Source: Myrmaecium sp. VS I D KN 1
Taxonomy: Eukaryota > Ascomycota > Dothideomycetes > Valsariales > Valsariaceae
NCBI GenBank assembly: GCA_019775845.1
Contig: JADQAV010000028.1
Coordinates: 558,001 to 622,000 of the forward strand
Direction of reading: 5' to 3'
DNA length: 64,000 bases
A model generated the notes under the pieces. The model had not been told where the DNA came from. It saw nothing but the letters and a program-made list of their open reading frames with translations, and searched no databases. The stretch's first letter is position 1. Each line of letters starts with the position of its first letter. A program made the translations under genes and the position numbers. Shown here piece after piece: positions 1 through 14,381 of this stretch.

Positions 1-3000
1 CGGATATTCCACATCTGAAGCACCACCCACGGATTCACATAGTGGTCGAGTTCCAGTACTGACAAGTTCTGGCCGGTTCTGGTAGATGAATAGGGTATCG
101 AAGAGTGATCGACCTGATTCGCCCGCGAGTGCAAGTGCTTTGCGGAGAGGATAGTGCTGATACTGCCTGACATTGTTGATATTGCTCTGCATGTACCGCA
201 ACATTTCTTTTCTCGATCCATGGATAATGCTGCGAATGGCAACGGTGTTCATGCTCGGGAAAAGTAGTTCGTTCGCTTCTGGAGTATCTCTACCAGACAG
301 GACCACTCCAAAAGCGACATCCAAGCTGCGAATATGTTCTGCAAGTACGAAGGACCAACAAGTCTGACCGATGGCCTGTAGTGTCACGCCGCAATTTCTG
401 CTGAATGACCGTAGCGCAGCAACTGTCAATTTGCTTATAGTTTCCCGACGATGTACATTGGTCCTTTGGGCAGGACCTTCGGGATGTTTCCGAGGAAAAG
501 GAACCCTTTTAGCACCGGACAATGAGTCTGCCCAGAATTTATGGGCGGCTGCACCGGAACTGTGGAGTATCATGGCTAACATCTTGTCATACGATGGCCG
601 AGCTTGATATTCTCCTCGATAAGCCCTGCCAACGTCTTCGTGTAAGAGGCTGAGGGACCATCCATCGTAGAGAGCATGCGAGATGGTCAGAACGATGTAA
701 TCTTCTGGCGCGCATCTGATATGTGTGAGCCTGAAGTGCACGTCGTGCTCATCGGAGGCCTGCGCTTGCGAAGTGATATCCCTAAGATATGTATAGATAT
801 CGGCCGGAGTATCCAGATCAATCCTGATCCAGTTGATACCGCGAGGTTTGTGCACTATTTGAGCGAAAGAGGCTTCAAGCTCGGGGTCATACACATTTGC
901 GAAGGATGTGCGAAGGATAGGCGAGTTATCAGTGACGATTCGCCAGGCATCTTGAAGTTTGGATATATCTGTTTCCGGGGAGAGGCGGAGGACGTCATGG
1001 TTATAATATCGTTCAAAGTTTGAGGAAAGCATTTCTGCAACCATGGCCTCTTGGAGCGGAGTGACTGGCAGGACGCGTTCGACATCTGAAAGACACCGAT
1101 GATCTTGCTGAAGGTATGCCATAAGCTTCTCACATTGTGCTTCCAGATTCTCCAGGAGCCCTGTGGAAGATGACAATTCACTTCCTTGGGTTGTGAGATT
1201 TTGCATCATTTTCGGGATCGTCAGGCTTCGCATGATGGCACTGACAGGGATACTGAGCGATCTCTCCTTCAGCCTCGAAGATAGCTTGATGGCGTCGATG
1301 CTATCAAGTCCCACTTCAAATATCGACGTGGTCTCATTGACATCTGAAGGGGCAAGTCCAGCGAGCGAGGCGATCTCTTCCCTCACTATTCTGGCTTCTT
1401 CAGTCCACTCAAAGGTATGCCATCCGTTCGTCAAGTGACCATTAGTCTTGGTGGGGTTCGTTTCGTAGCCCTTAAAACTGGTGTCGGGTGAAAGCACGCC
1501 TAGAGATTCAGATATCGGCTTCTCTACACCTTCCAAGGCAGTTGACAGCAGATCCTGGAATGTATGCAGAAGCTGGCTAGAATGCTCTTCAGTAGAGATA
1601 TAACCCTTTGCGACGATCGTAAGCTTGAGGTCGCCGTTTTGTGCCTGTTCTGCCTCAAAAGCTAAAGCGTAGTCTGCCTGAGCCTCATCATCCATAAGTT
1701 CCCATACTTCGTTCCTTTCGGCATGATCGACTTCACTCGAACGTTTCTGAAACACGAAGAGTGTATCAAAGAACGGTTCATTGACATTCCTCTTGCACCA
1801 TTTCATGATATCTCTCAGAGCGGTATTCTGGTAAGGTAAGGCGGCAGTGTTGAAGTCATGACACTTTCGGATGAAAGCAGCCCAGTTGTCCCGGATGTCA
1901 ATCGGGGCAAGGAAGGGAATTGTATTGAAAAGGGGACCAATCACAAGGTCAGCACCTTCAAAATCGATAGATCTCCCTGAAACAACCAGTCCAAGAGTCA
2001 TAGCCTGTCGGAAGTGTTTTGCGAGAGTGGCAGACCAACATGCTTGCACAATAGCCTGGCCGGTGACACCAAGTGATCGTCTCAAGGTCTCGAACTGGGC
2101 CAGGCCAGGCATCTCGAGCGTTTCAATCGTGCCCTTTTCAGTCGACGCAGCGGTCAGCATAGGGAGGGGCTTGAAATTGCCTTGACCAAGGTGACCTATC
2201 CAGAACGATTGAGCACCTTCAACCTTTCGTAAGGGGCCGTAAGGAAGAACGTCATAAAAAGGCGGCCCATACTCAATACTGCGATCTCCCCGGTATTCCG
2301 CGAGAAGCCGGTCAAAGATGAGCGGAAGACTACTCCCGTCGTATATAGCATGGAAGAGATGAACTGCCATAATAGTTTGACCTGGCGCGCGTAGCAAGTT
2401 CACCTCAAAAGGCTTCTGGATCGTCTCAGTGTTCTCTTTCCACCATCTCGTCCTAAGATCGGAAAGAGTGTCGCATGCCTCTTCTTTATTAGAGATGCAG
2501 ATTTCCTGCCAAGGCAATGGTTTGCCGTTGATGGCCACTTGAACGAACCCCTCCTGGGTCGGCACGAAGCAGGTCCGCAGAATCTGTGAAGACGCTACTA
2601 CCTGTTCCCAGGCCTTTCGAAGACGCGCAACATCAGTTGCATGGCTCAACTGGAAAGAAAATGTACCGAAATACATTGGTTCTTCGCTGTTCAAAGACCT
2701 TGAGATTATGCCCTCTTGCAAAGGTGTACAAGGCGCCATGCTTTCTATGTCACCAAGTTTGACATCCAATGTCTGCGCAGCTAGGCTCTTGTAAAGGTGC
2801 TGACATGCAGATATTGCTCGTTTAGATGCTAGTATAGAGTTGTGGTCCATGTGGTCAAGGGGCTTGTCTTTCAATACCTGGGCCAGTTGTATGATGCGTG
2901 GGTCTAATAATCAGTGTAAGTGATAGAACGTAAAAGAGGCAGTTGAGACTTACTCTTCATGATCAATGAAGCTGAGGCGTGCGAAAATCCAGCTCCGCTG

Positions 3001-6000
3001 AGTTCTTTTGAGAAACCAATCACTGATATGGAGTCTAGGCCGAGCTCAAATATACTCGAAGATCTGGTGATTTCCGCCTCCGAAGTCTGGGTCATTTCTG
3101 ATAGCACATGGCGTATCTTAATCTCTGTTTCCGTCCACACCTGGCTGGAAGCTTCACCAAACCTAGATAATGTCTGAAGTTCGGCGGTGGAAAGTGAAGC
3201 GTACATTGCTTTGAGCGCCTTCGCGTCTGCCTTGTTGTTAGGTGATAACGGGACTGTGGTCAGGGGTATGAAATATGTCGGAACCATATAGCCTGGTAGC
3301 TGGCTCTGACAAGCTTCCTTTGCCGCTACCAATTCCGGAAAATCCTCTACTAGCACAGTCGGCGGCCTGTTCTTCTGCCAGATATGCTTGGTCACCACGA
3401 AGGATACTAGTTGCTCCCTTTGTTGAGCCCTATGTTTAAGGACCAGTGTAGTAACATCCTGTATATCCTTCGCGCTTCGTTTGATTACGGAGTTTATCTC
3501 ACCAATTTCTAGCCTCTGCCCTCGGAGTTTCACCTGGTCATCGATACGGCCGAGGAAGTCGAACGTATTATCATGTAGACTACGGACAAGATCCCCGGTG
3601 CGATAGACTCTGTCATTGAACTGGCGAAGGGTCGGAAACTTTTCCCTGGTAAGATCATCCCGGTTGATGTAGCCTTTGCCAACGAGCTTCCCCGAGACAC
3701 AGAGCTCCCCCACCGCTCCTCGCAGGACTGGGACCTCCGTATTTGGTACGAAGACATAGGAGCCGACATTATCAAATTGGGGACCAATATTAGAAGGCTT
3801 GCCGTTCGCTGGAACTCTGGGATACATCGTAACGCCTATCGTAGCTTCGGTAGGACCATATCCATTATAGATCACACACTTTGGTCCCCATGCATCGAGA
3901 ATGTCTTGCCTGAGGGCCTCACCACCGGTGATGAACACGCCCCGGCAAAGGCTGGGACAATCTTCTGGAGTAATAAGCCTCGCAAGGCTAGGGGTCAGAT
4001 CAATATGTGTAATCCCAAGTTTGTCAATGGTCCCCGCAAGGTCTTCGAAAATTAAATCCCTCGGAGCTGAGACAACCCGGATGCCCACTGACCAGCTCCA
4101 ATACTGTTCTAAAACAGACACGTCGAAATGGAAAGATGCGAACTGGAGCCAGCGAGAGTCACCGTCCCAATGACCGGAGAATAAACGGGTGAAAGCAAGC
4201 ATAGCCTGCACGGCATTCTCATGGCTAAGCAGGCACCCCTTTGGCCTTCCAGTAGTGCCTGACGTATACAAGCAATAGCTTGTGTCCTGAGGGGATATCT
4301 GGCGCACAAGTTCAGGCCTTGACGAGGGGAAGCAATCCGTGCTTATAATGTCTAAATCCAGAACAGGCACGCTTATGTTATCTTTCATAGCCGCAGACTG
4401 TGCTTGCATCGAAATTAGAGCTTTGGCGTCTGCATCCTGGATTATGAAGGCTTTCCTAGCAGCTGGGGCGCCTGGATCAAGAGCAAGGAACCCACAACCA
4501 GCCTTGAGTACCCCAAGCATAGCGAAAGACGCTTCTGGACATTTGTCGAAGGATACTGCCACCAAGCTTCCAGGCCTTACCCCATTACTAAGAAGCAAGT
4601 GGGCAACCTTATTGCCCTCAGCATCGAGTTGCTCATATGTCCAAGTCTGACTGATGACATTCTCCCCACATATAGCGCTAGCAAATTCAAAGGCAGTCTG
4701 TGTTGGGTATAACCTCGCACTTCGTTCAACGAATTCGTGCAGCAACATAACATCACTGTCAATTTCTCGTTCCTTAGGCGGGGTTATGGAGTAGATAGAA
4801 GGAGAGCGTGTGCTGAGTTCGGTAAAGTCACCATCAGGATGGAAGATAACGTCAGCAAATACAGCTTCGAGCTGGTCCAGGAGCAGTACAGCTTGTTCCG
4901 GCGGAAGTAAGTCCTTTCCAAAAGTGATACGCAGACCAAGGTCGTCATCCGAAAGCGGTTCTAGCTCTACTGACAGTGCGTAGTCCGCGGAGGCTTCTTC
5001 GGCTATAACTTGCCAGGGCTGGGCGCCTTTCCGACCATTTGTGATCTTCTGATACGCGAAAATGGTATCGAAAAGTGGCTCATTGGCGTGACCTGTGAGC
5101 CGCTGGATCTCCGTCAAGGGAGTGAACTGATGTTTCTGGATACTTGCGTTGTATCTCATCATGTCCTCAAGTAGCTCATGATTATTCTGTCTTAATTTGC
5201 AGGCCAATGGTACTGTGGTAATGCACGGGAAAGCCACCTTGTCAGCACCTCTGAAAGTTCGTCCGGAGAGGACGACACCAAAAGTGACAGCCGGTTCACC
5301 AACATAAGCCGAGAGTACTCTCGCCCAAGCCGCCTGGCCTGCTGCTTGCATGGTGATATTTGCAGCCCTGCATCCAGACTCAAAGTCTTTTCTGCTGTAA
5401 GACAGCTTCTTATGCGCTACGCCGCTTTCCCGGGAGCTCGTTCGGAGAGGCGTCAAGTCTGGAAAGCGATTGATGAGCATGTCTTTTCCAGCATCAATCC
5501 AGTAGCTCTGCTGTTCCTCATTCTTGGTTTGGCTGGCAACGAGTAAGCAGGAGAGGATAGGCTCAACCGGGCTAGATACTCCCAGAGGCTCCTTATAGCA
5601 GGCTGCTGCGAGATCCTCGAGTATCATCTGAAGGCTGTAGGCATCGAACAGGGCGTGTAATATGAACAGGTGCATATAGAGGGCATCGGATTCTTGCACA
5701 AGTAACAAATGCCAAGGCGGTTGATGCAATGAATCCTTGATTTTAGTTGAGATGGTCTCCTTCCAGTGCCGAACATCTAGTTGCGAATCATTATCCAGGT
5801 TGATTGTAGAGCAGTGTGTGCGTATTTGATCGTAGGTGACCATAGCAAAGGGATACTGGGCATGTTTGGTATGGATAAAGCCTGTCCGAAGCATCTCATG
5901 CTTCTGGACGACGGACTTGCAGGCATCCTCCACAGTTTTTGCGTCGATGCCAGGCTCGGCTCGGAAGGTGAGGGAGTTCAGATATACACGGCCATCAGAC

Positions 6001-9000
6001 TGCAAGAACTTCGCCAATATACCCGATTGTAGAGGCGTGCACGGGCGGATAGCGATTATATCACTATAGTCGAAGTGATTGGCCAGACGTAGTTGCATTT
6101 CGAAATCTTTGAAGTTGAAGTCTTCAAGGACTGGTGTCGACGGAGAGATATTCGAAATACACTTGGCCAAATCGCTGCAAGTTGGATGCTCTAACACATC
6201 TGACGCGGAGAGCTCGTATCCATATTTCCGTAGGGCAGCAGCGACTTGCATTGCGCTGATGCTGTCCAGGCCCAGTTGATATACAGTCGTCCCTTTGCGT
6301 ATTCGGTCACCTTCAGTACCTGATAATCGAGAGAAGACTTCACGTATGTCAATTTCGACGTCGCTCCAGTCGCCTTCACCTTCTTGGTCCTCATCGGCTA
6401 CTACGCGGAGCTCTTCACTCTGCCTGAATATCTGCAGCAGCAGCTTCTTATCAACCTTACCCGCCAAAGACAAAGGTATGTTGTCAATTACGAGGAAAAA
6501 GTTTGGTATCATGTAGGATGGTAATTGCTTCATCGCCTGGTCGCGCGCTGCTTCGATAACAGCACCCTTGTCCAATGTTTTGCCGGCATGCTCTGCAACA
6601 GCAAGAAAAGCCACAAGCTGTTCTTTAGCGTCGTCAGTAGGACGCAAAATTTGAGTCGTGACGTTTTTGATAGCTTCGTGCGCGTCACGAAGGATGTAAT
6701 TAATTTCATCCAGCTCGACACGAAGGCCGCGAATTTTGATTTGATCGTCTGTTCGTCCAATAAACTCGTATTCTCCATTCGTCAACCTACGGACGAGATC
6801 CCCAGTGCGATACCAGCGATGACCGTCTTTAGTAACAAAGCGTGACGCCGTGAGGCTTGCATTGGCATGATACTCTCGAGCTAGTTGACGTCCGCCGAGG
6901 AAGAGTTCGCCTATTTGAAGCTTCGGTACTTCGAAGTCACCGAATGGTGACATCACTATGAAGCTGGTAGAGGGAAAAGGTCGGCCAAACACAGTTGACT
7001 TCACTTTTTTACTGACAGGGTAGATTGTAACACAGAATGCTGCCTCCGTGGGTCCATAGGAGTTGACACATTTGCTGCCCCATAGCTCTATGAGCTGAGA
7101 TGGCATTGCTTCTCCGATGCAGTAGAGGTACTTGACTGTAGGTACCAAGCTTGGAGTAATACTTCCAGCAACTGAAGGAGTCAGATCGAGTATTGTAGCT
7201 TCCAGCGTGTTGACGGTTGCAGGTAGATCATTCAGCATGACAGCTTGTTCGGCAGAGCAAAGAGTGAACCCCAATGACCATGCCAGAAAGCAGTCGTAGT
7301 AGCACATGTCGAATGTTATCGCTGCGTACTGGAGCAGGCGAGAACTTGTATTCCAGGGGATGATGGACTTCGAGCTCTCGATCGTATTCATCGGACCGCG
7401 GTGCTCCATGCTGACGGCCTTCGGTTGGCCCGTGGAGCCAGAGGTGTATAGGCGGTATGCAAGAGAGGAGTCATTCAGGCCATCTATTAGAGGCCTGACC
7501 TTGGGTTGGGACCCATGGGCAGACACATCCACGACGCTAAGTCCCTCGCACCACGAGCAGTCGATAGAGCTAATGGTCAAGATCAAATTAGCACGTAGCT
7601 CGGCCACCATGTACTTTTTCCGAGCCTCAGGAAGTCTAAGATCGATGGGAGTGAATGCTCCACCGGCTTTGAGGACACCTAGTACACTGGCATAAAAAAG
7701 CGGTGACTTTGGCATGTATATCGGTACCGGCTCTTCGAGCGAAGGGTGATGCCGCAAGATCAGATGCGCGATCTGGTTTGCCGTTTCGTCAAGCTCCCTA
7801 AATGTCCACTTGGTTTGTTGTCCATTGCCGTGCAAAAAGTCGAGGCATAAAGCATCGGGGCTTGATTTAGAAACCTCTTCAAACCCAGAGTGAAGAAGGG
7901 CCCCGGTATCATGGGTTTGCAGCCTAGGTCCCTCAGACTGGAATGATGACAACGTAGCTGGGAGTCCCGCTAGACGAATTGACTCAGATGTAGGATAGTC
8001 GATAAGTGTCTTCAGGGCGATCGAGTATATCTCAAAAACTGCCTGAACATCATGATCCGAAAGCACAGATGGATGGTAATGTAAGCTTAGAGTTAGATTA
8101 TCATGCGAGCGAGACGGCACCACTTCGCATACTACAGGGAAATCCATTTCACCAAGGTCTTCTCGGAGACTCCATAGGCGGGTATCAAACTCGCGGGATG
8201 GTTGCTGTAGAATAAAGAGAGTGTCAAAGAGGTGCTGCCCGTCGTATGACTGTTTCCTGAGGATGCGTCTAAGTGGCGTCGTCTGAAAAGGCAACGACTC
8301 GGCATTCAGCCTCTGTAAAGTAAGAAGCAGATCACGGTTCGTCTTAGAAGTCCTGAGATCGACCCTAACTGGAAGGGTATTGAAACAAGGAGCCACAAGC
8401 CGATCTATGCCATCCAATGGTAAGGCTCGACCGCTAACGACATTGCCAAAGCATACATCAGCTACGCCGAGGAAACCGGATAGGGATTTAGCCCAAGCCG
8501 CCTGCATCAGAGCTAGGAGAGTGGTGGAGTAATGTCGACATAGCTCGTTTACCTTGCTAAGAGGTAAGTCGAGAGGTTGTTTGAAGCAGCTATGTGGCCC
8601 ACAACTCCTTTCCGGCGAAGCTGGCCTCGAAGTTAGGTCGGGGAATGAATTGGGCTCAAATCCCTTCAAGCAGCTAGCCCAATAGCAGTCGGCACTTTCA
8701 AGGGATAATGACAGCATTTCTTGGAGAAATGGCTCGAAGGAGATGGGCTTCGGCAAGCTTGCATTGCCAAGATATACCTGTTCAACCTCTTGTAGAAGGA
8801 TGGCTATAGCGCCTCCATCATACAAAGCGTGGTGGCAGCAGACGGAAAAGGTTCTGTGGCTTTCCCAGGAAACCATGGCTAAGCGTACCGGGGGTCGGGA
8901 CTGATCTTTCATATCGGTAAGCAGACCGTGGTAGTAATGCTCAAGCTCGCTGTCCAAGTCGGCATTGACGGTCACATCCTCAATTTCCAGGCGTTCTCCT

Positions 9001-12000
9001 TTCAAGACCACCTGTGCATAAGGAAAGTGCCGGTTCTCTGTGGGTATGAAACACGTCCTCAAGATCTCGTGGCGCTTGCCCATAATTTCCCAGGAGTACT
9101 TGAACCTGTCGAGATCTCCATGGAAATCGAAGAGCATCCTGTTGAGGTAGGTCAAGGGCGATGAGTGTGCAGGGGCTGAGAGCATAGCTTCTTGTAAAGG
9201 GGTGCACGGCAGTATCTTCTCAATCTCTTTGCCATAGACTGCGAAAATCGACCGAATCTGCGTCACCTCATGTTCTCCAAAGACCTTCCTCACATCCACA
9301 GATCGCGAGCTCTGGACCAAGGCATTTCCTCTTTGAGCGATCCATTGTGCAAGGTGTGCGACAGTGTTATTCTTTAGGATTGCCGAGATCGGTATTCTGG
9401 CATCTCCAAAAAGGCCCAAGTCCTTGGAGAAAGCTACAGCAGATATTGAGTCTAAGCCTAAGCCAAAGAAAGACGAAGTCAGTCCGATCTCGGTAGGATG
9501 TATTTTCAGCACCCTCGAAAGAGAGTCGGCTATTTGCCGTTCCAATTGTGACCACTCCCTGGTATCGTTGACCTCGCACGCATTTCGGCTGAAGAGCTCC
9601 TGCTGCTTGATCGACAGACTTTCGAAGGCTGAGACCAGCCTACGCTTGTCAACCTTGGATTGATGTGTCATGGGGATAGTCGTCACAGGGATGAGGTGGT
9701 TGGGAACCATGTATGCCGGAAGTCTGGATGTAAGGGCTTCAAATAGAGCCTGGTTCTCCCGAGCAATTCCGGCCGAAATGTCTACTAAGGAGAAATTAAC
9801 ACTTGAGTGCTGGAAAGGAACCCAGAATGTGATCAATTTCTGCGCCCCTTGTTCGGTTGAGTTATGCATGATGGTACAGCAATCCCGCACATTGCGGTCA
9901 TCCAGCACACAGCTGTTGACCTCCCCAAGCTCGACCCTTTGGCCGCGAATTTTGACCTGGTCGTCCGCGCGGCTTGCGAAGAGAAGAGAGCCGTCGGCTA
10001 GCATTCTTCCTATGTCGCCGCTACGGTAGATGCGCCCATATCTCGGGTGATTGATTATCTTCGAGCTGGTCAGTTCCGGCATGTTTAGGTAGCCGCGAAA
10101 GACCTGGTCCCCTCCAAAGCAGAACTCTCCGACACCTCCCAGTGGAACGAGGGCGTCACTGCCCGGCTGGTACACAAAAGCTGACGTATTTTTGAACGGC
10201 GGCCCAATATTGTTGATCAAGTCATGAGAAGTAACATTCGGGTTTACAGTGCAGATATTGGTTGTCTCAGACGGCCCATAGCCTTGATACAGACCCCTAT
10301 CGCACCAGAGCCGCCGTACATGCTCAGTAACAGCCTCCCCTGCCGTAACGAGGAATTCTACCGAGGGGACGTTATTTGGATCAACTAGAGCCGCAACGGT
10401 CGGTGTGAGACTCAAGTGAGTTATCTGCAACCGACGAATAGCATCCTCGAGGTCATGGAAAAGGTCATCCTTGGTGGCTGAGCAGAGGCACATTCCAGTG
10501 TACCAGGAGAACAGAATCTCAAACACAGAGACGTCGAACGCCTGGGAGCAGGACTGTAGCAGCCTGGCTCCTGATCCCACTGGATATAGTTCTCGAAGCA
10601 CAGAAAGGTTGCTCATGATGTTGTCCATCGTGACGACGACACCTTTGGGTGTCCCTGTGCTACCGGAAGTGAAGACAGTATAGGCCACATGGGAACCAAT
10701 GTAGGGAATGGCTAAGTTTTGATCAGAGTATTCACTGAGATCAACTCGATCCAGGTTCAGAATATAAGGTGATCCACCGAGTGTGACTTTGCCAGACACA
10801 GCAGAATTACTGACACATAACTTGATCTTTGCCTCACGTAGTATGAGATCAACCCTCTCACTGGGTGTGTCAGGGGTAATCGGGAGATACCCTGACCCTG
10901 TCTTCAGTGTTGCAAGAATGGAGACATAGAGGTCGACGGATTTCTCCATGAAGATGCAAACGAGACCATCCGGAACCGCACCATGCTGCACAAGCAAGTG
11001 TGCAAGACGATTAGACCGAGAATTTAGAGACTGATAGGTAAGGCGCTCCACTTCCACAATAACATTCCTTTCCAGGGAAGCAAAGGAAAGCGCTGTGGCA
11101 TCAGGGGTTTCCAGGGCTCTCCGCTCAACCGCACGAGAAGGTCCTTCCGTGACGTTCTGATGCTGGTAATTTGGATTGGCAACGGAAAGCGAAGCCTCGC
11201 TGAGTGCGTGCATTGCATCCTCGATTGGCTTGTCCACGCGGGTGGAGTAAAATCCTACAAGCTGCTCGAGCTGCTGCAGAAGGATATCCGCATGGGTTTT
11301 AGGGAGCGCCGAGGTCCAGTAGGTCACCTTTGCCTCGATATCTTCTCCTTTAGGCTCTAGTTCGATAGTGATTTTGAACTCGAGCCGGTCGGCGCTATCG
11401 ATTTGACGAATTGAACAAGTGCTCCCATCCAGGCTCTGGAGGGTTTCTTGCCAGACAAGAACAACGTCGAAGAGCTGGTTACCAGGTAGGAGGCCACATA
11501 CCTTTTTGACCTGACCCAAGGGAAGGGTGCAATGCTCTACCAGTCCACGATTCTGGTTGTGTATGCTTTGCAGTAGCCCTTTGACAGACTGTTTACCGAG
11601 ACGCACCCTTAAAGGAAGAGTGGAAATGCAAGGGCCGATAATATCTTCAATCCCAGACACCGAAATCGTTCTCCCCGAGGTGACTATGCCAATACCAACA
11701 TCGTCATCCCCTACATAGGAGCCAATAAGCTGCGCTAACGCCGCTTGGAAGAACACCTGCGGGCTGATGCTCAGCCGCGCAGCACAAGCCTGTAGGCTCC
11801 TCAAGGACCGCGGGAAGGAGCGCGTAACCGATGATATCTCGGGCTTCGGAGTTAGGTGGCCATTGAGATTGGGGAGGGAGTTAGGATTGAAGCCCTGCAA
11901 TTGATCCTGCCAGTATTTTTCGGCGCTTTGGAGCAACCTGGATGACAGCAATAGCGAGTAATATTCATTGACGGCGCCAAATTGCGGACGTTGAGGTACC

Positions 12001-14381
12001 GGTCTACCATGCAAGAGGTCAGACAGGTCTTGCATTATCAGATCAAATGACCATCCATCATATAGCGAATGATGAATCTGGAACAGCAGGCGTGAGGTCG
12101 AACCCCGCGTAAGGACTTGGCAGCTGAATGGCCGAAGAAGAGACTCAGCACTCGCAATCTCATATTGCCTGTTGAATGACTCGACTGGAGAAATTTGTGT
12201 AGCGGCCAGCTTTTTCCATATTATTTGAGCGAAAGGAAAGTCAGGGTTACCTGTACTCTGAAAACCGGATCGCAAGATCTCGTTGTGGTCGGCAAGTGCA
12301 CAAAGGCTCTTCCGGACAGCTGCGTAGTCCAACGAGGACGATAACTCAACCTCAATCCAGTTACAGTACGCCCCTGGATCGACAGCAGTCTCTGCCAACA
12401 TAGATGCTTGCAAAGGGGTGGCAGGCAGTATTGTCTCAATGTCATCTTTATACCGTCCTAACTCTGCGATTCCTGATACAGAGTCTTTGAAAGAATCCAG
12501 TAAGTCCCCTTGGTGGCCCTGGATGCGGAAGTCCGGCGTATTGCCCTGTTTCCGTTTTACAACGTCTAATAGCTCACCCATATCCCTAGCTGCTAGGACC
12601 TCGGCGACGCTGAGATTGAACCTGGCCGACCGTAATCGTGAAGCAGCACGAATGGCGCGCAGAGAATCCAAACCGCATGCTGCCAGGTTACTGGTACGAG
12701 TTAGTGAACAGCCTAAGGTGTCCTGGATGATGTTGACAACGAGATCTTCTTCTTCCGTCCAATCCTCCTCATAATCAGAGTGCAAGAGCCCCTTGTTGTC
12801 GCGGTATTCTTGCTCGAGCCTCTTCCTATCCACTTTTCCTGAGGGCAGCTGTGGGAACTCGTCCAGGAATACTATGTCCCCCGGTACCATGAAGGCTGGC
12901 AGCCACTGCTTACAAGCTTCCAGAATTTGCACAGGTGTGACATCGCAAGAGACGGCAAGAATGAAGGCCACCAGGACGTCATCAATAACGCTTGCGACAA
13001 CAGTCCGACATCCAGGAACCTTATACGCTACCTGCTCTATCTCGCCAAGTTCGATCCGTTGTCCTCGCAACTTAACCTGTCCGGTGGAAATGCGCCCTAA
13101 GCATTCCAATGTGCCATCGTTAAGGAGGCGTGCTTTATCGCCGGTTCTGTATAGACGACCATACACCTTATGATGCACAAAAGCCGCATCTGTTTGTTCC
13201 GGGCGATTCAGGTATCCAACAGCAAGTTGATGTCCGCCCAGAACAAGTTCACCTATTTCTCCAACCGGCAGAAGCTCGATAGTACTCGGGTGCAAGCCGT
13301 ATGGATCCAGAGGCTTGATGATGAAGCAGGACACTGTTTCTAATGGGGCTCCAATATTACCAACGGAATAGGTGGTTTGGAAATTTGGCTGGAGGGAGCA
13401 GTGAATCGCAGCCTCCGTAGGCCCATACATGGCCCATAGCAGGCTCTCTTTTGTCGAGTCTCCACCAAACTCATGCACGATGGCTGAGGTAAGCATCTCA
13501 CCAATGGTGAGCAGGAGTTTCAGACGAGGCACTCGGCTTCGGTAACACAACAAGCCGCCCGCCACCGTTGGCGTAAGCTCAGCTGCATCCACCTCCATCT
13601 TGTTCATCATTCCAGGGAGATCAGCCAGCATTTCCGATCGGTCACAGCTAATGAGCGTACTACCACGGAACAAGGGAAAGAATGTCTCGAAGACAAAGAC
13701 ATCGAAAGTTGGCGCAGCGAACTGAAGAAATCTCGAGAACGAAGGAATGTGCTGATCATGAGCCAGAAGACTCTGAGTCGCGGCCAAATGAGAGATCCCG
13801 ACTCCTTTAGGCTTTCCTGTTGAGCCGGACGTATACATTACATATGCCAGATTTGCCGGATCGATAGGATTTTCCGGATATTTAGGCACTTCAGGATCCA
13901 TCTCCTCGAGAAGCGTATCGACATCTACGATTTCCAAGCCTTCGTACCCCGCCAGTCTGGATGTCGAAGCAGATGTGGTCACGGTCAAGTCTGCAGAGAC
14001 ATCTTGAATGATGAACTTGACTCGTTCGGCGGGCGCGTCTAATGGCAATGGACAAAAAGAAGCGCCGGCTTTGAGAATGCCCAAAAGAGCAATGTAGAGT
14101 GCCGGACACTGTGGTATCAGAACCGGTACAACAGGGGCACTGGAAGCTGCTCTCGCTCGGAGAATACGAGATATTCTGTGGGCCACGGCATCGCTCAACT
14201 GATCCAGCAGTCGATAGGATATCCTTCTACGGGACTCCCCAGGTTCCAGGCTGTCGATCGCGAGGCTTGCATTTCTCCTCTCGAAGTTGATGAGATGATG
14301 GAGGAGCCGAGGGCCCTCAAGGAGCTGCGGATGAGCGTTCAGAACGGACAAGGCCACGCCGGCCTTATCGCATGCATCCAT
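1..14381 (-). CDS. sidC: Ferrichrome/ferricrocin-type NRPS (SidC/NPS2 family), 3' end outside window
   Basis: Multimodular peptide synthetase for an intracellular hydroxamate siderophore, cytosolic. Two exons are visible: 14381-2954 and 2903-1, joined across a 50-nt GTAAGT..TTAG intron. About 4,777 codons lie in the window and the frame runs off the left edge. Domain order, with approximate residue of the key motif: A1; T1 (GLDSL, 570); C1 (HHSLYDG, 772); A2 (FTSGSTG, 1237); T2 (1642); C2 (HHALYDG, 1852); A3 (2312); T3 (2706); C3 (HALFDA, 2910); A4 (TSGTTG, 3373); T4 (3783); C4 (HAIYDG, 3995); T5 (GLDSI, 4342); C5 (HALYDG, 4553). All four A domains keep the A10 lysine. No thioesterase is seen; family members release the product with a terminal C domain. 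The A-T-C repeats followed by T-C without A, and the divergent sidA, identify the family. Which amino acid each A domain loads is inferred. Confidence 0.93.
2904..2953 (-). other. Intron in the NRPS gene
   Basis: On the minus strand the donor is GTAAGT (complement of 2948-2953) and the acceptor ATTATTAG. Splicing joins ATGAAGA to ACCCACGC and restores an open frame that reads straight into condensation domain C4. Read through, the frame stops within 16 codons, so the intron is required for the full enzyme. Confidence 0.9.

Noticed and set aside
855-1181. 108-codon minus-strand frame
   Set aside because: Lies in another phase of the same strand inside the NRPS second exon, which reads open across the whole stretch with clear C-T-C domains.
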